Positions 34,889 to 45,991 of a stretch of 64,000 nt of DNA are shown here, one piece after another. Made by a program: the position numbers and the translations under genes. Every line of letters starts with the position of its first letter. Position 1 is the first letter of the stretch. The notes beneath the pieces were generated by a model. That model saw only the letters and a list, made by a program, of their open reading frames with translations. It ran no database searches and had not been told where the DNA came from. The DNA comes from Viridothelium virens (lineage: Eukaryota; Ascomycota; Dothideomycetes; Trypetheliales; Trypetheliaceae), in NCBI GenBank assembly GCA_010094025.1, contig ML991800.1, positions 248,001 to 312,000 on the forward strand. The letters run 5' to 3'.

Positions 34889-36620
34889 CTATCCAAGTTT
34901 CATTCTCCCTGATCGCGTTGTATGCTGCAGCACGTTTTCGAAAGCCGCGCTTATGTTGTCTATGACTAAAAGCTCAGCGCCATTTCTGCCCGGCTCCACC
35001 TGACCGAAGATGCGGTCCTTGGCTTTGTTTTCCCTCCCGCACAACACGAAATACGCTGTACTCAAGAACGTTGTTAGCGATACGAACGTCAAGCTAATAC
35101 CATAACCTTGGACGTAGAAGGATACCTCAATTTGAAGAAGGAGAAGAAGATGAACAGATACGATTTCAGCACTATTTCCGGATCCGATCTGGCAATCCAA
35201 TGCCACACTGCGCGGAGTGTGGTCTAAAGAGTTCATGCTAAACTAACAAATCGCTATTCTCAGCGCTACCAATGTTTCTATCGCCATCAGGCACAGCGCC
35301 GAGTATTGGGTGCGTCGGTGCCTGTGGATTTGTAGAAGCATTGCGTGCCCTGTAACTGCCAAGCAAGGCGGACCTGCTATGAAGAGGAAACGGTGCCTCG
35401 AGCGGTCACTGACCCATGCCACTGTTATTGAAGCAAAGAAACACAGACCCAGGATGGCACAGACAGCAACTGCGTACGCATGGCTAGTTTCGTGTACTCG
35501 TGGATGATGCTTGGGACGAAATGTGGGTAGCTGTAGGCCGGGACAAAAGTCGCGAAGTACCTCACGCCAGCGATCACGATCTTCAGTTCTCGTAAGAGGT
35601 GTGTAACACGACTCCAGTCGTGAGGTCATTGGTTAATTTCTCTTTGATCAAATTCTCTCGTCATCATGATCGTTACTGAGGCGTCCGAGGATGAATCCCT
35701 TCTCAACTGCGGTAAGTCATTTCTTTTGCGCCGGAAAATCTGGCGGGAGGAGGAAGAATGGAAGGTCGATGCCAGCAGTGCTATCACAGTTCCGGTCAGT
35801 AAGATGCCGCTAGCTAGTTTGACGTGACGCAAAATAAACTTTCGAGCATGACAGACAATTTGAATTGACTTTTATAAAGTCTATGAAGTAGTCAAGGACC
35901 GGCGATCTTGACTACGAGTGCCAGACTAATTGCCTTGCAGATAACATCTTGGAAACCCCGATCGCAATCACAAGAGTCAAATCTGCCAAAAGACTGCACG
36001 CGAAGTTCTGATATCTATAAGGTGCCTCCAATGATGGAGATCCACCTCCGGTCAGAATATCCTCTTGCTCCGTCCATTAGTCCAACTGCAGACTCCAAAT
36101 GGCCAGGGAATGCGCCTACGAGCTGAGTGCTGCTGTAGATGAACGTACACCGCTTCAGTGCTTTCGCACATTTGCACCGCATGCCTATCATAGAAGTGAT
36201 AGGAAAAGCTTCCGGCTTCTGCAATGCCGATGAAGAATCGGGCAGCCAGTAGTCTAACATAAGACGTGACAAAGCCCTGGCACATTGTGATGACGTCAAA
36301 AGAGAACGTGCAGATGGAGACTATGGATAAAATCAGTTCGACTAGTCGAACAGTATGGTTAGTCAATATCAGGGAGTGGAATGCATACGCCATAGATGTG
36401 GCGATAACGTGCGCATAACCAATATAAATGGAAGATCATAAACAATATATGCAAAGAAATAGATGTTTAGGCAATTATTGTACTCAGTATTTCGCAGATG
36501 CAGGGCCTGGGAAAGGTTGAAAATCTTGGCATTGGCGATATCCCTCCTCAATGATGGTCAGCATAGCCGCAAACAGATGTCGACACTCGACATCAAGGGT
36601 GAGAGGCCTTGAGTACTCTT
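34889..36620 (-). pseudogene. Decayed MFS permease (allantoate permease / Dal5-like)
   Basis: Fragments in changing minus-strand frames follow the order of one transporter. From 5' to 3' they are IANAKIFNLSQALHLRNTEY with YFFAYIVYDLP (36551-36400), then CQGFVTSYVRLLAARFFIGI (36290-36200). A middle part with AVAVCAILGLCFF, VSDRSRHRFLFIAG and LLQIHRHRRTQYSALCLM follows (35500-35290). The C-terminal part is GYGISLTFVSLTTFLSTAYF and ENKAKDRIF (35110-35000). The middle of the membrane domain is poorly preserved and several frame changes and stops separate the pieces. The family transports organic anions, ureides or vitamins. The gene must have been dead for some time. Confidence 0.75.
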
Positions 36621-38970
36621 CAAACGACGAACGCGAAACAATGAATGATAATGATACAAGAATGGCCCATCAGTCATTCTTGAACAGGAGCCTTCGTGGA
36701 AACTAATACTAGATCCACTCCAAGGATGGCAGGCCGAGGTTTCAGGAGGTGATTAGCTCGGGATTTAACAATAGCTACAGACAAACGCTTCCCAACTTTC
36801 GGGTCACCAAAGAAGGAGAGCAGGTTGTCGACATCTCCTCGAAGGTGAGAAAGCTGTTGGCAATATCTTATCCGTTGTGGCTAATTCAAGAGATTCATTC
36901 AAACCTAGGGACTCGGCGCAGACAAGGCACGGTGCTAAGAAAGGCCCACAATTTCGTATGATTTTTATTGTCAGTACAGTGCGGAGTAGGCGCCTCGGCT
37001 CCGTCATTAAATCCATCCTTTGATAAGGATAGCTTCTCGTCCGAATGAGGATACGTGGTACGTGATATCAATATTAGGAGTCAAGAACCTTGAAGATCCA
37101 ATAGCCTGGGTTTGCCAAGTTGCCAACATTTCATGAACCCTGGGATCGATGACTCGACGGCAATTCCCCCTTAGGAAAGCCTTCAGCACTTTACACAAAT
37201 GGCAAGAAAATATAGAGAGCCCTTTGAGTCAGCAGCCGAATAGGTTCCCGCTGACACCTGCCTACCTAGGTACCTTGTGATCGTGTTCGACACTTCCCGA
37301 ATGGCACGAAAGGAGACAACCCTAATGGATGCGCTACACTAGCTAGAGATGCTGCTCATCCAATTTTGCCTTGTTCTCGAAAAGAATTCTGTTTCACCTG
37401 CTCCGATTGATGAGTGAATTGGATCGTGCGTAAGGACAGAATGATGCCCTGGCAGACGTGGCCAGCTTTTTGAACAGCGTCCAACACTTTTCTTGCGAAG
37501 ATCGGGAGTTATAGCCGTGACTTGAAGGAGCTCATCAATGCCTTCGATGCCGAAGTGTTCGAGCCTATGAGTCGAGAGGTTAAAGTTGTCAGCGGAGCAA
37601 GCACATGCGGCAATACAGTACACTGGGAAACATTTTCTTAGCGTTGAAGATAATAGCTGACTTCGGAAAGATTCTAAACAAACTTGACAAACCATACGAG
37701 GCGTTTGTAGCTAGCGCTAAATTAGTGTGATTTCGTGATTATGCTGGAATCTCAGAGTGAAGGCCTCTCAGCTCTCAATTCAAACATGCCTCAAGCAATA
37801 TGGGACCAAAGAGACGGACGCCTCTGATTGTTGCTGCGTCGCATCATCTGACAGAGTAGCCTACGCTTGTCAGGTCATTTTGCGAAGGCATCAAACATTG
37901 AAATGCTGTAGTCTATCCAAAACCGCTGAGAGATGCTCCGATTGCAGTGCTAACACTGCGACGTAGACAACAGTCGAAGAAACCGGACTGCATAGTCACC
38001 TAAATCGGAACGCCTGGTGGCAGCAACGGCTATTACAGGTAACATCGATGAAAGTGCCGTCTGAATGACCGCAATTTGGCACAGAAGGCGGCATGCTCCG
38101 TACATCTAGCTTACCGACCCACGATGGCTCCGTAAGCGGCGTTCTATGGAGAGAGGGCTAAGAATTTCACGAAGGAACGACTTGAGGGTGTAGCTTGCGC
38201 CCAATGATGAAATCAGCCGTCGATCTCGAACATAAAGGCTAGCTCCATGGTTCTAAAGTGCTGTTGCCGCGGAACGTGCATCTTCCGAGGACGGAGATCT
38301 ACGCCACTAAACCATATTGAGCGCCAAAATTTAGACTTGAATTCAAGCTTCTTTTCCTCGACGCACTGATCATCATCTCCACGCTTTCTAGATCCTTAAA
38401 TTGGAGCTAGCGACGGGCATGTCAGCTCCCGGAGGCGTTGACTAGTTTCTCATTGGATAGTCAGAGACACGGGAAACAACGTGGCTGCAAGCCGTCTGCA
38501 AGGTGATCAATTTGGCCTAGATTCCTAAAAGAGCATGTCCAATTCGAGAACGACGAGATTACAACTCTCACCTTCATCTTTCCCGGAAAAGCACGCTGAC
38601 AGTCTAGTTCCTGACCAAGGCTGCTAGACCAATACCAATCCCCGCATCTGTGACAAAATGTTTTCTTTTCTAGCAGTGCTTTATCCCTATTCTGTACGAT
38701 CAGCGGGAAGAGTCATCTCCGTTGTGATTTAGCCTGTGGAGAAAGTATAATCTCACAGTGTTGGAATGTAGGGCGTTATTCCGTCATGATCAACCTAGTA
38801 TCGCGCAAATGAAGTAATGGCAAGCGTGGGTCTCATCGTGGAAGACGTATATCAGGGATGTATTCTGTCGGAATTATTTAAATTTCAGAGACCCTTTTCA
38901 GCAGGACTTGTTGAACAGTACCTTTTGACAGTTCGTAGAAGAAAATTTCTTGAGTTACCACATCTCCAAT
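36621..38970. other. Gene-poor intergenic region
   Basis: About 2.3 kb with only short ORFs. The longest (37339-37695, minus) has no recognised domain. The final 200 bp are the promoter of the ferritin-like gene. Confidence 0.55.
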
Positions 38971-40066
38971 ATGAAGACTGCTGCCTCTATCATTGCCTTT
39001 TTGGCACCTTTCTCTCTCGCTGCACCAACTTCCTTGACCAAACGAGCTGTCACAGACGCGTAAGTTCTTCCTGCAAGCTCCCTCCCCTATGGCAAGGCTT
39101 TGACTAAGATCCTGTCAGTCAAATTTTGAACTATGCTCTGACTCTTGAGCATCTTGAGGCGACATTTTATGCAGAGGGGTTGAAGAACTTCACTGAAAAA
39201 CAATTCTGTGATGCAGGATTCACTGAGACTCTCTTCTACAAGAATCTTGGAGAGGTCGCCCGTGACGAAGCGACTCACGTATCTTTCCTTACCAGCGCTC
39301 TCCAAGGTATGACTTCATAAGTTCCTCACTACTCTCCTACACCGCTAACAGTTCCGAAGCTGCTGGAGCTACTCCTGTCGCTGCCTGTACCTATAATTTC
39401 GGCAACCTGACACCCAGGACCTTCATACAAACTGCCTCAATTCTCGAAGGTGTTGGTGTGAGTGCTTATCTGGGAGCTGCTGCTTCTATCGCAAACAAGG
39501 ATTATTTGACTGCCGCTGGGTCGATTTTGACTGTGGAGTCGAGGCATGATGCCTTCATCCGCAACTCTCTCCCTCAGAGCCCATTCCCCCAGCCTTTCGA
39601 TATACCACTCGACTTTGACGAGGTTTACTCGCTTGCTGCCCCTTTCATTGTGTCGTGCCCCAGTTCCAATCCTGCGTTACCAGTGAAGGTATGTCACATT
39701 GTCAATAGACCCATATGAACCAAGAAGACGTTGTGCTTACATGGTTATCGATAGGCGTTTCCTGCCCTGACTGTTGAGACACAACAAATGCCTATTCCTC
39801 AGGGTTCAACTATCCGTTACGAGGTTGCCCAGGGCACAATGCTGCCTAGTGGGCCCCTCTACATCGCGTTCCCACTCGTCACCGGACCTGTCTTCGAACC
39901 AGCACAGATCGATGGAGATTGCATTGAAGCTAAGATCCCGACTGGTGCTAACGGACCGGCGGGAGAAACTTACGCCATTCTTACCACTTCAAATAGCTCG
40001 GTGACCGATGATAATGTAGTAGCTGGTCCAGCAGTTGTTCAGGTATATGCACCATATCTCATCTAA
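38971..40066 (+). CDS. Secreted ferritin-like (Rds1/desiccation-related) protein, four exons
   Basis: Exons are 38971-39059, 39119-39306, 39360-39688 and 39755-40066, 305 residues; introns are 59, 53 and 66 bp. A signal peptide ([17 protein letters not shown]) precedes a KR site. The ferritin-like domain follows: [38 protein letters not shown] and [14 protein letters not shown]. These carry the Glu/His pattern of PF13668. The second intron must use the acceptor at 39358-39359 (SALQ joined to [15 protein letters not shown]); the earlier AG at 39350-39351 would break the frame. The C-terminal part is a beta-rich Thr/Ser domain ending VYAPYLI. The S. pombe relative Rds1 responds to stress and glucose starvation; the molecular activity is unknown. 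Confidence 0.9.
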
Positions 40067-40720
40067 TTTAATAAGCGTCTCGCAAGAATGGGTTGATTAT
40101 TAATCGAAGAGTTATGGGTTATTGTAACTTCTACTACGTGGCTTAATACCTATTAATGTAAAAATTAATTTCGTCAATCATGTATATCGCAAAGGAATAC
40201 ATGAAATAAAAGAAGTTGTCCTTTGAATTACGGAATCTACACCACGCCGCATCTTTTGACACTGATAGCTTCATATTTTTATTTGAATACTCACCCATAA
40301 GTTTTTATTACAGGTACCAAATAACTCCAATACATAAACCACACGCTGAAAGCCAAGAAAAGGAGGACAAAAAAGTTGTATCCAATGGCAAGAAAAGTTA
40401 CCTGTGTCTGATTTTTTAATTAGGAAATTCCGATATTATTCTACGGATTGTATATGACAACATTGAGAAGCTGAATTGTCGTAGGAAGATCATCTGCCTG
40501 TAGAATTCTCCGGATGATACTGTCATTATCAGTTGTGTGCGATCCGGTCTGATAGATATTCAGAGAGAGCCAATAACGAAAGAGGCGCTAATCATCCACT
40601 AGTCGAATGGGACAGATTTGCTATCCGGATCAATCCAGAGCTTAACTCGGTGTAAAAGAGCGATTTATTGTCTGCTGTTGGACTGTCGCCGAGGAGAAAC
40701 TCCTAATGGAATCTCATGAG
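40067..40720. other. AT-rich intergenic region
   Basis: AT-rich 3' flanking DNA between convergent genes, with no supported feature. Confidence 0.5.
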
Positions 40721-42028
40721 TTAAGTCCAGTCGAGGACTTTACCAAAAGAGCGGTTGGGCACAACGGTATTGCTCGACGTATCTCTTGCATAGGACCTCT
40801 TGCATGTCTGCATGAATGGAGCAGTACCGTTACCCATTGTGGCATTCAATCCTCTAGAAGTAGAGTGACTACCCAAATCGAGGCATCCGCAAACGGTACG
40901 GCCGCCACAGACAGGGTATCGCTTTCTAGTAGTCATGTCACAGAAGAATCCCTCTTCAGTATTGACGAGGCTCGGCCCGGCAGAAGTAGGGGAATTGCAG
41001 AGCGCCTCAGTCTCGTGGGCTTTATAGTTAGTCACCACGATGGTGTCCTCATATGGTCCCGCTTCGGTCTGATTACTGGAGGAACCGTCGCGCTTCATGC
41101 CGGGAGCTTTTTGAGGTCTCATCATGGCGGGCCTGATCGGACTCTCGAGACCTGGAGGTCTGGCCCCGCCACGCGTGGATCTACCAACGGGCTCCCAAGG
41201 GATAGGGATACCACCTCGATGGCCATTAAGGCTCCCATTGGTCCAGAGCTTAGAGATATCTGCGTCGGCACCATTTGGTTGATATTTAAGAGCAGGTTTG
41301 AAGACTGGAAGAAAATGTGTTCCTGGTTCGAATTCGCTATAGAAGCTGAATCTGGGTTGGCTGCCGCACATTGTAGTGTCATCCTTGCTGAATTGCTCGC
41401 TAAGACCCGGCTGATCGCCACTAAAATCAGGAAGGTGGACTCCAAAGGCCCTGGCTTCGGTGCCAATTGAGTTACGACCTTTGGCAATCCAGACGCATCT
41501 TGGCCGGTAGTTGCCTTCACCAACTATTTGGGCGGAATAGAACCAATTCCCTCCACAATGAGCTCCAATGTCTCCGGTCCAGCCTCGAGACAAACCAGAA
41601 GGCTCGGTAATGGCTACAAAAGAGACGCAGATTGCGTCATTACCATTGGCGGATATAGCAAGGTACGTCGGGGAACCATTATTTCGCGAATTGTGCCTGA
41701 CCTGGATATCCCTGTAGTTTCCAGCCTTAACTTTGGATGGCTTCTTGATTGCCGGAAGGCCATATCCCTGGCTCCAGCCGAGACCTTCTCCAGTCTCGTC
41801 CCAAGTAGCAACACCGGGTACGTCGCCACCCATATAAAAGGCCGGATCACCAGTAGGTTCAAGACCTACACCGACTCGAATGACGGACAGAGTGAATCTT
41901 GCGGTTGGTACCAGCGATTGCACAAAGGTTATTGAACCGAAAGTGCCCGCCAAAGCCCCTCCAAGTATGGCACCAATGAAACCAAAACTTCCGCTCACAT
42001 ATGCGAATGCCACCATTGCTGCCACCAT
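40721..42028 (-). CDS. Secreted or membrane protein of an unnamed fungal family, single exon
   Basis: The protein has 435 residues. The N-terminus is hydrophobic and Gly-rich (AFAYVSGSFGFIGAILGGAL), which could be a signal or membrane anchor. The core contains YGLPAIKKPSKVKAGNYRDI, PTYLAISANGNDAICVSFVA, GWTGDIGAHCGGNWFYS and RCVWIAKGRNS, ending with FGVHLPDFSGDQPGL. I recognise this as a pattern recurring in hypothetical proteins of Pezizomycotina, without a known activity. Paired Cys and a lectin-like strand pattern fit an extracellular protein. The C-terminal third is Pro/Ser/Gly-rich with several Cys (EEGFFCDMTTRKRYPVCGG). There is no intron. No function is assigned. Confidence 0.7.
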   Translation of the reverse strand: MVAAMVAFAYVSGSFGFIGAILGGALAGTFGSITFVQSLVPTARFTLSVIRVGVGLEPTGDPAFYMGGDVPGVATWDETGEGLGWSQGYGLPAIKKPSKVKAGNYRDIQVRHNSRNNGSPTYLAISANGNDAICVSFVAITEPSGLSRGWTGDIGAHCGGNWFYSAQIVGEGNYRPRCVWIAKGRNSIGTEARAFGVHLPDFSGDQPGLSEQFSKDDTTMCGSQPRFSFYSEFEPGTHFLPVFKPALKYQPNGADADISKLWTNGSLNGHRGGIPIPWEPVGRSTRGGARPPGLESPIRPAMMRPQKAPGMKRDGSSSNQTEAGPYEDTIVVTNYKAHETEALCNSPTSAGPSLVNTEEGFFCDMTTRKRYPVCGGRTVCGCLDLGSHSTSRGLNATMGNGTAPFMQTCKRSYARDTSSNTVVPNRSFGKVLDWT

Positions 42029-44082
42029 CTTGCTCGAGTTGGAGTATATGTCAGCGGAACACGTTTAAAATGACGTTGTGAAATCTTGACACTCAGAAGT
42101 AGAGTAGGAACACTGTACTACAAAGCCAATCGGGATGGCCTAGCAGCAATTAAATGTTCGGTCTTCAGAACGTAAGAAAGTATTTTCCCTGCCAGCGGGA
42201 AGCTGATAGGTCCGAAGAAAGAGGATCTATCAGAGAAGGGTTGGAAATTTCTAGAGATAAACGAAAGAAATATTCAAAGATATAGTTGAGTTTCCGACAT
42301 GGTGAAGTAAAGTCCCCTCTGGCCGAGTTGACTACTGGCCTCAGGTTTCAATGAAGTACCCATCCTTGGAACACCTGTATATTCGCCACCTGAGCCGTAA
42401 GATGGATACAGGGAGGTTATCGGAGGATATGTGTCTTTTTTGCACACTGACTGCTATTGTAGTGATATCTAATTCATGCGGTGCAGATACGGGCACGCGA
42501 ATCGTGGCAAATATGCACTGGACCAAATATGGAGAGATTTCGAAGGCCTGGAAAGAAGTGACGTCACGAAACGCAAGGCCTCAGATACTCGGGTGGATTC
42601 GGATGATAGGGCTGTGCATAGAAAGAGACGCGATAGCCGCCTCATTTATCATCTTATCTCCCTGGGAGGATCTCTTGGTGTTCTTCGGCCGAGTCTAACC
42701 AGAGACGACCAACCGATATCGTATACGAATCCCGGGTTTGCTACCATGCTGCCAGCTATTCCGTGCAGCTGATCGGCTGACGTAGACCACGTAGATATTC
42801 CGCTTCTGGATCTCGGGTTTTACACCTGAAGAGCTGCAGCCTTGCGATGCGGCTTCCAGTAGAAGCAGCTACGACGCCCGATATCTTAGAGATCAGCAAG
42901 CTCAGCTGCCTCTACTGGGATCTTTTTCCAAGGTGTGAGAGTATGTCATCGTCGCCGCCTTCTTCGAGCAATTGAATAAATCGAAGGGAAACAGAGTTGT
43001 GGCTTAAAAATTAGAGGCATGTCGAGTCAGACTATATTTTTGTCATTGAAGTTGTAATGATTCGATTAGTTCATTACGCACCATAATTGCGCCTGTGAAG
43101 TGCGAAGGATCCGTAAGAAGAGATTGGAGCTAAATCGAGTGAAAGAGTCAGCCAAAGGACTACATATTCTGGGATTCAGGTTTGTGTGATTAGATTATAC
43201 GTATACTTCCTCCAAGCTTGGCACTCTCAAGGGTTCATAGCTTGATTCAGTTAGAGAATAGAAAGAGCGTAGGTTTGTTGCAAGGAGTATTTACCATAGG
43301 CCAGAGATGGTTGGTCACGCATTGTGAATCTTGTACGCGGCGCGGCGGCGTCATCTACCTCCTACGCCATAACAACTGCTCTGCCACCAAATGCTGCACA
43401 GCTTGTAATCTCCGTTGATTCTTGTCAAAGACAGGTGCGATGACCAAATATCGATCTCATGCGCAGGATCTTGCAGCGAGTGATATAGTACTTGACAACG
43501 GAGCTAGCGGTCCATCGGCCAACTGAGAGGTAGTTGTCGCTGTTGGACTCCTAATTGCCGGCGGAAATGATCGTAACCCGTACCAAATGACTTCAATTAA
43601 GTGCGCTGTTGCTGAAAGTTTAGCATATCATAGTAGGTCCCAGATTCTATCCTTCACTACTCACAGAAACGCCACCCGACTCCTAGACTGAACTGTATTC
43701 ATCACGGCTCTACCGATGTAGCTACCAGAAGTGTCATGTTCAGTCCACCAGAACTAGTGTCAATCGTTATTGGTGATGGGGAAGCCAGGAGCTACACATC
43801 GCGAGCTTGACAAAGCCGGCCATCGACGACACCCTTTCCGACAAGAGAGGGGCCAAGGAGCAAGGAAGAAGCGATAACCTCGACAATGGTCTGAAAAAAC
43901 CTCGGTCTGTCTTATCGAAGATATATGGATCGACTTGGTCCTGTGATTTCCACTATCAGCAGTGGAGGATTAACGACGGACCAAGACAAGCTCCATTCTG
44001 TACAGTCAGCACTGTTGCACTCAAGACTTGCTTTCTGAAACGAGAGAAAACTCAGCCTTTCATACCGTGACAACGATGAGAG

Positions 44083-44091
44083 TACGGAGTA
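44083..44091 (+). repeat. TACGGAGTA motif copy
   Basis: An exact intergenic copy of the recurrent 9-mer. Confidence 0.8.
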
Positions 44092-44715
44092 TCTTTGCCA
44101 AAGATGGATGTTTCGGTTGCATGTTCATTGCAGAGGGGTCTCCCGCTCACAGCAGAGCGAGTGTGCTTTGTCCACTTCAGTATTGGATTTTATGCCCGCC
44201 AAGAGGGGCTTAACCAACCTCAGTGTATAAAATCAGTACAACGCTAAGCTATTTATGTATACAGGCACGACAGATTTTCTAGAGAGCGTGTTTCACGGGG
44301 TAATTCTGCATACGATAACCCGCAAATTGTTTCATTACATCCCCCCCTGTCAGCCTATGTCTGTTCAAATCGTCTGCTCATCCTTAATACCGAGTTTGAG
44401 AGAGCGCATGATCATTAAAAGGGCTTTCTTGTTGTTTCCAAATGGTTCTCTGTTATCCAGTTTCAGACAGTCTTCCGCCGACTCAATTTAAAGAGAATTC
44501 AGGCGCGCGCATTGCTTTTAGGCAATTCTCAAGTCCCACGTGGGACGAGCACAGGTTAAATTCGCCTGCCACCACACCCCACGCTCTAGGCTGATGGGAG
44601 AAATCTAAGTTGGCCTTTAAGAATACCAGAAAAGTCTCATTCCCTATAGACTCAAGGGTCCACCTCCTAAATCACTCCAGGAACATGGTATGATACCGTA
44701 CGGTACCGGCTTCTC

Positions 44716-44733
44716 CCCCGCATTTTGGCTAAA
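44716..44733 (+). promoter_or_regulatory. Adjacent CreA-type and XlnR-type motifs
   Basis: CCCCGC at 44716-44721 is a reverse-strand match to the CreA/Cre1 consensus SYGGRG. GGCTAAA at 44727-44733 is the XlnR/Xyr1 core. They lie about 260 bp before the acetylxylan esterase start. The pairing suggests xylan induction with glucose repression, an inference from known consensus motifs. Confidence 0.5.
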
Positions 44734-44988
44734 TGATTGTCGCGACCCTGATCAACGACTTTTTCTCACCCCTGTAACCGGTCACGATGTGTCGGAAAAC
44801 AGACATCAAGACACAGAAGCCGGTTGCTGACCGTTGTTGCACCAGCGGATAAAAGATTCGGTCAAAGGGATACTGGATGTCAGACTGGCCATCATGACAT
44901 TCTTAAAGAAGTTCTGTCGCTCCTCCATTCTTGTCTTCAACCCAAAGCAAAACAATCCCCTTTCGAAGTCTCTTAGCGAAAACTATTC

Positions 44989-45991
44989 ATGATGTTCACC
45001 AAAACTGCTCTCGTCGGTGCTATCTTCGTCGCTCTCGGCTTCGCATCTCCTGTAGAAGTTGAGAAGCGTCAATCTTGTCCAAACATCCACGTCTTCGGCG
45101 CCCGTGAAACCACCGCTCCAGCGGGTTACGGTAGCTCCAGCACAGTAGTGAATCTCATTTTGAACGCACATCCTGGAGCTACCTCCGAGGCCATCAGCTA
45201 CCCAGCATGCGGAGGCCAAGCTAGCTGTGGGAGCGTCAGCTATGCCAACAGCGTCATTCAGGGCGTGCAAGCTGTCGCAAGCGCGGTGAACAGCTTCAAC
45301 ACAAGGTGCCCCAGTACCCAGCTGGTCCTAGTTGGATATTCGCAGGTAAGTCGTCGGACTACAGTCGCTATACGATGACAGGATACTAATAGACCGGTTA
45401 GGGTGGTCAAATCATGGATGATGCCTTGTGCGGCGGCGGCGATTCTAACGAGGGCCTTTCGAGCACGGCGATCCCCATCCAGGCTTCTGCCGTCAACCAA
45501 ATCAAAGCAGCGATCTTCCAGGGAGATCCGCGCTACATTTCTGGTCTGCCCTACGAAGTTGGAACTTGCAAGGCACAAGGGGTAAGCGCTTGATCCTTTG
45601 GGAGGGATATGTTCATCTCTAACGGAAATAGTTCGCTCCCCGCCCGGCAGGGTTCTCATGCCCTTCGGCGTCGAAGATCCAATCCTATTGTGATGCCTCG
45701 GACCCTTACTGCTGCAATGGTAACAATGCGGCTACTCATCAAGGATACGGCGCCGAGTACGGTCAAGCAGCCTTGACCTTCGTGAACTCCAAGTTGAGCG
45801 CGTCGTCTGGTACGACCAGCCCATCAACCACATCGGCTGGAGGCAGTGCGCCTACTACTCCTGTTGGCAGTGGTGGTTCAGTCGCGGAATATGGACAGTG
45901 CGGTGGAATAGGCTACACTGGAGCTACAACCTGTCAGGCCCCGTACACCTGCCACGCCGTCAACTCATATTACTCTCAGTGTCTTGCATAG
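44989..45991 (+). CDS. Acetylxylan esterase, CE5, with C-terminal CBM1
   Basis: Exons are 44989-45345, 45402-45581 and 45632-45991, giving 298 residues; introns are 56 and 50 bp, both phase 0. A signal peptide and KR pro-site precede [20 protein letters not shown]. The first intron splits the nucleophile motif GYSQ|GGQ (Ser118). Asp203 (SDPYCC) and His215 (THQGYG) complete the triad with the spacing of CE5 acetylxylan esterases. Cys are placed as in this disulfide-rich alpha/beta-hydrolase. A Ser/Thr/Gly linker leads to a CBM1 ([15 protein letters not shown], then YSQCLA) that binds crystalline cellulose. The enzyme removes acetyl groups from xylan outside the cell. The overall pattern is that of Trichoderma Axe1 rather than a cutinase. 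A second Met at 44992 could be the start. Confidence 0.95.

Larger units (their letters stand above)
42029..44988. other. Gene-poor intergenic region
   Basis: Nearly 3 kb with no gene that can be defended. It holds a TACGGAGTA copy (44083-44091) and a 12-bp palindrome TACCGTACGGTA (44694-44705). The promoter of the acetylxylan esterase forms its right end, including a TATA-like ATAAAAG near 44860. Confidence 0.55.

Noticed and set aside
37339-37695. 118-codon minus-strand ORF with several Cys
   Set aside because: Cys spacing fits no zinc cluster I know and flanks give no continuation.
44989-45991. Cutinase assignment for the CE5 gene
   Set aside because: The [12 protein letters not shown] and YPACGG motifs, triad spacing and CBM1 fit acetylxylan esterases rather than cutinases.
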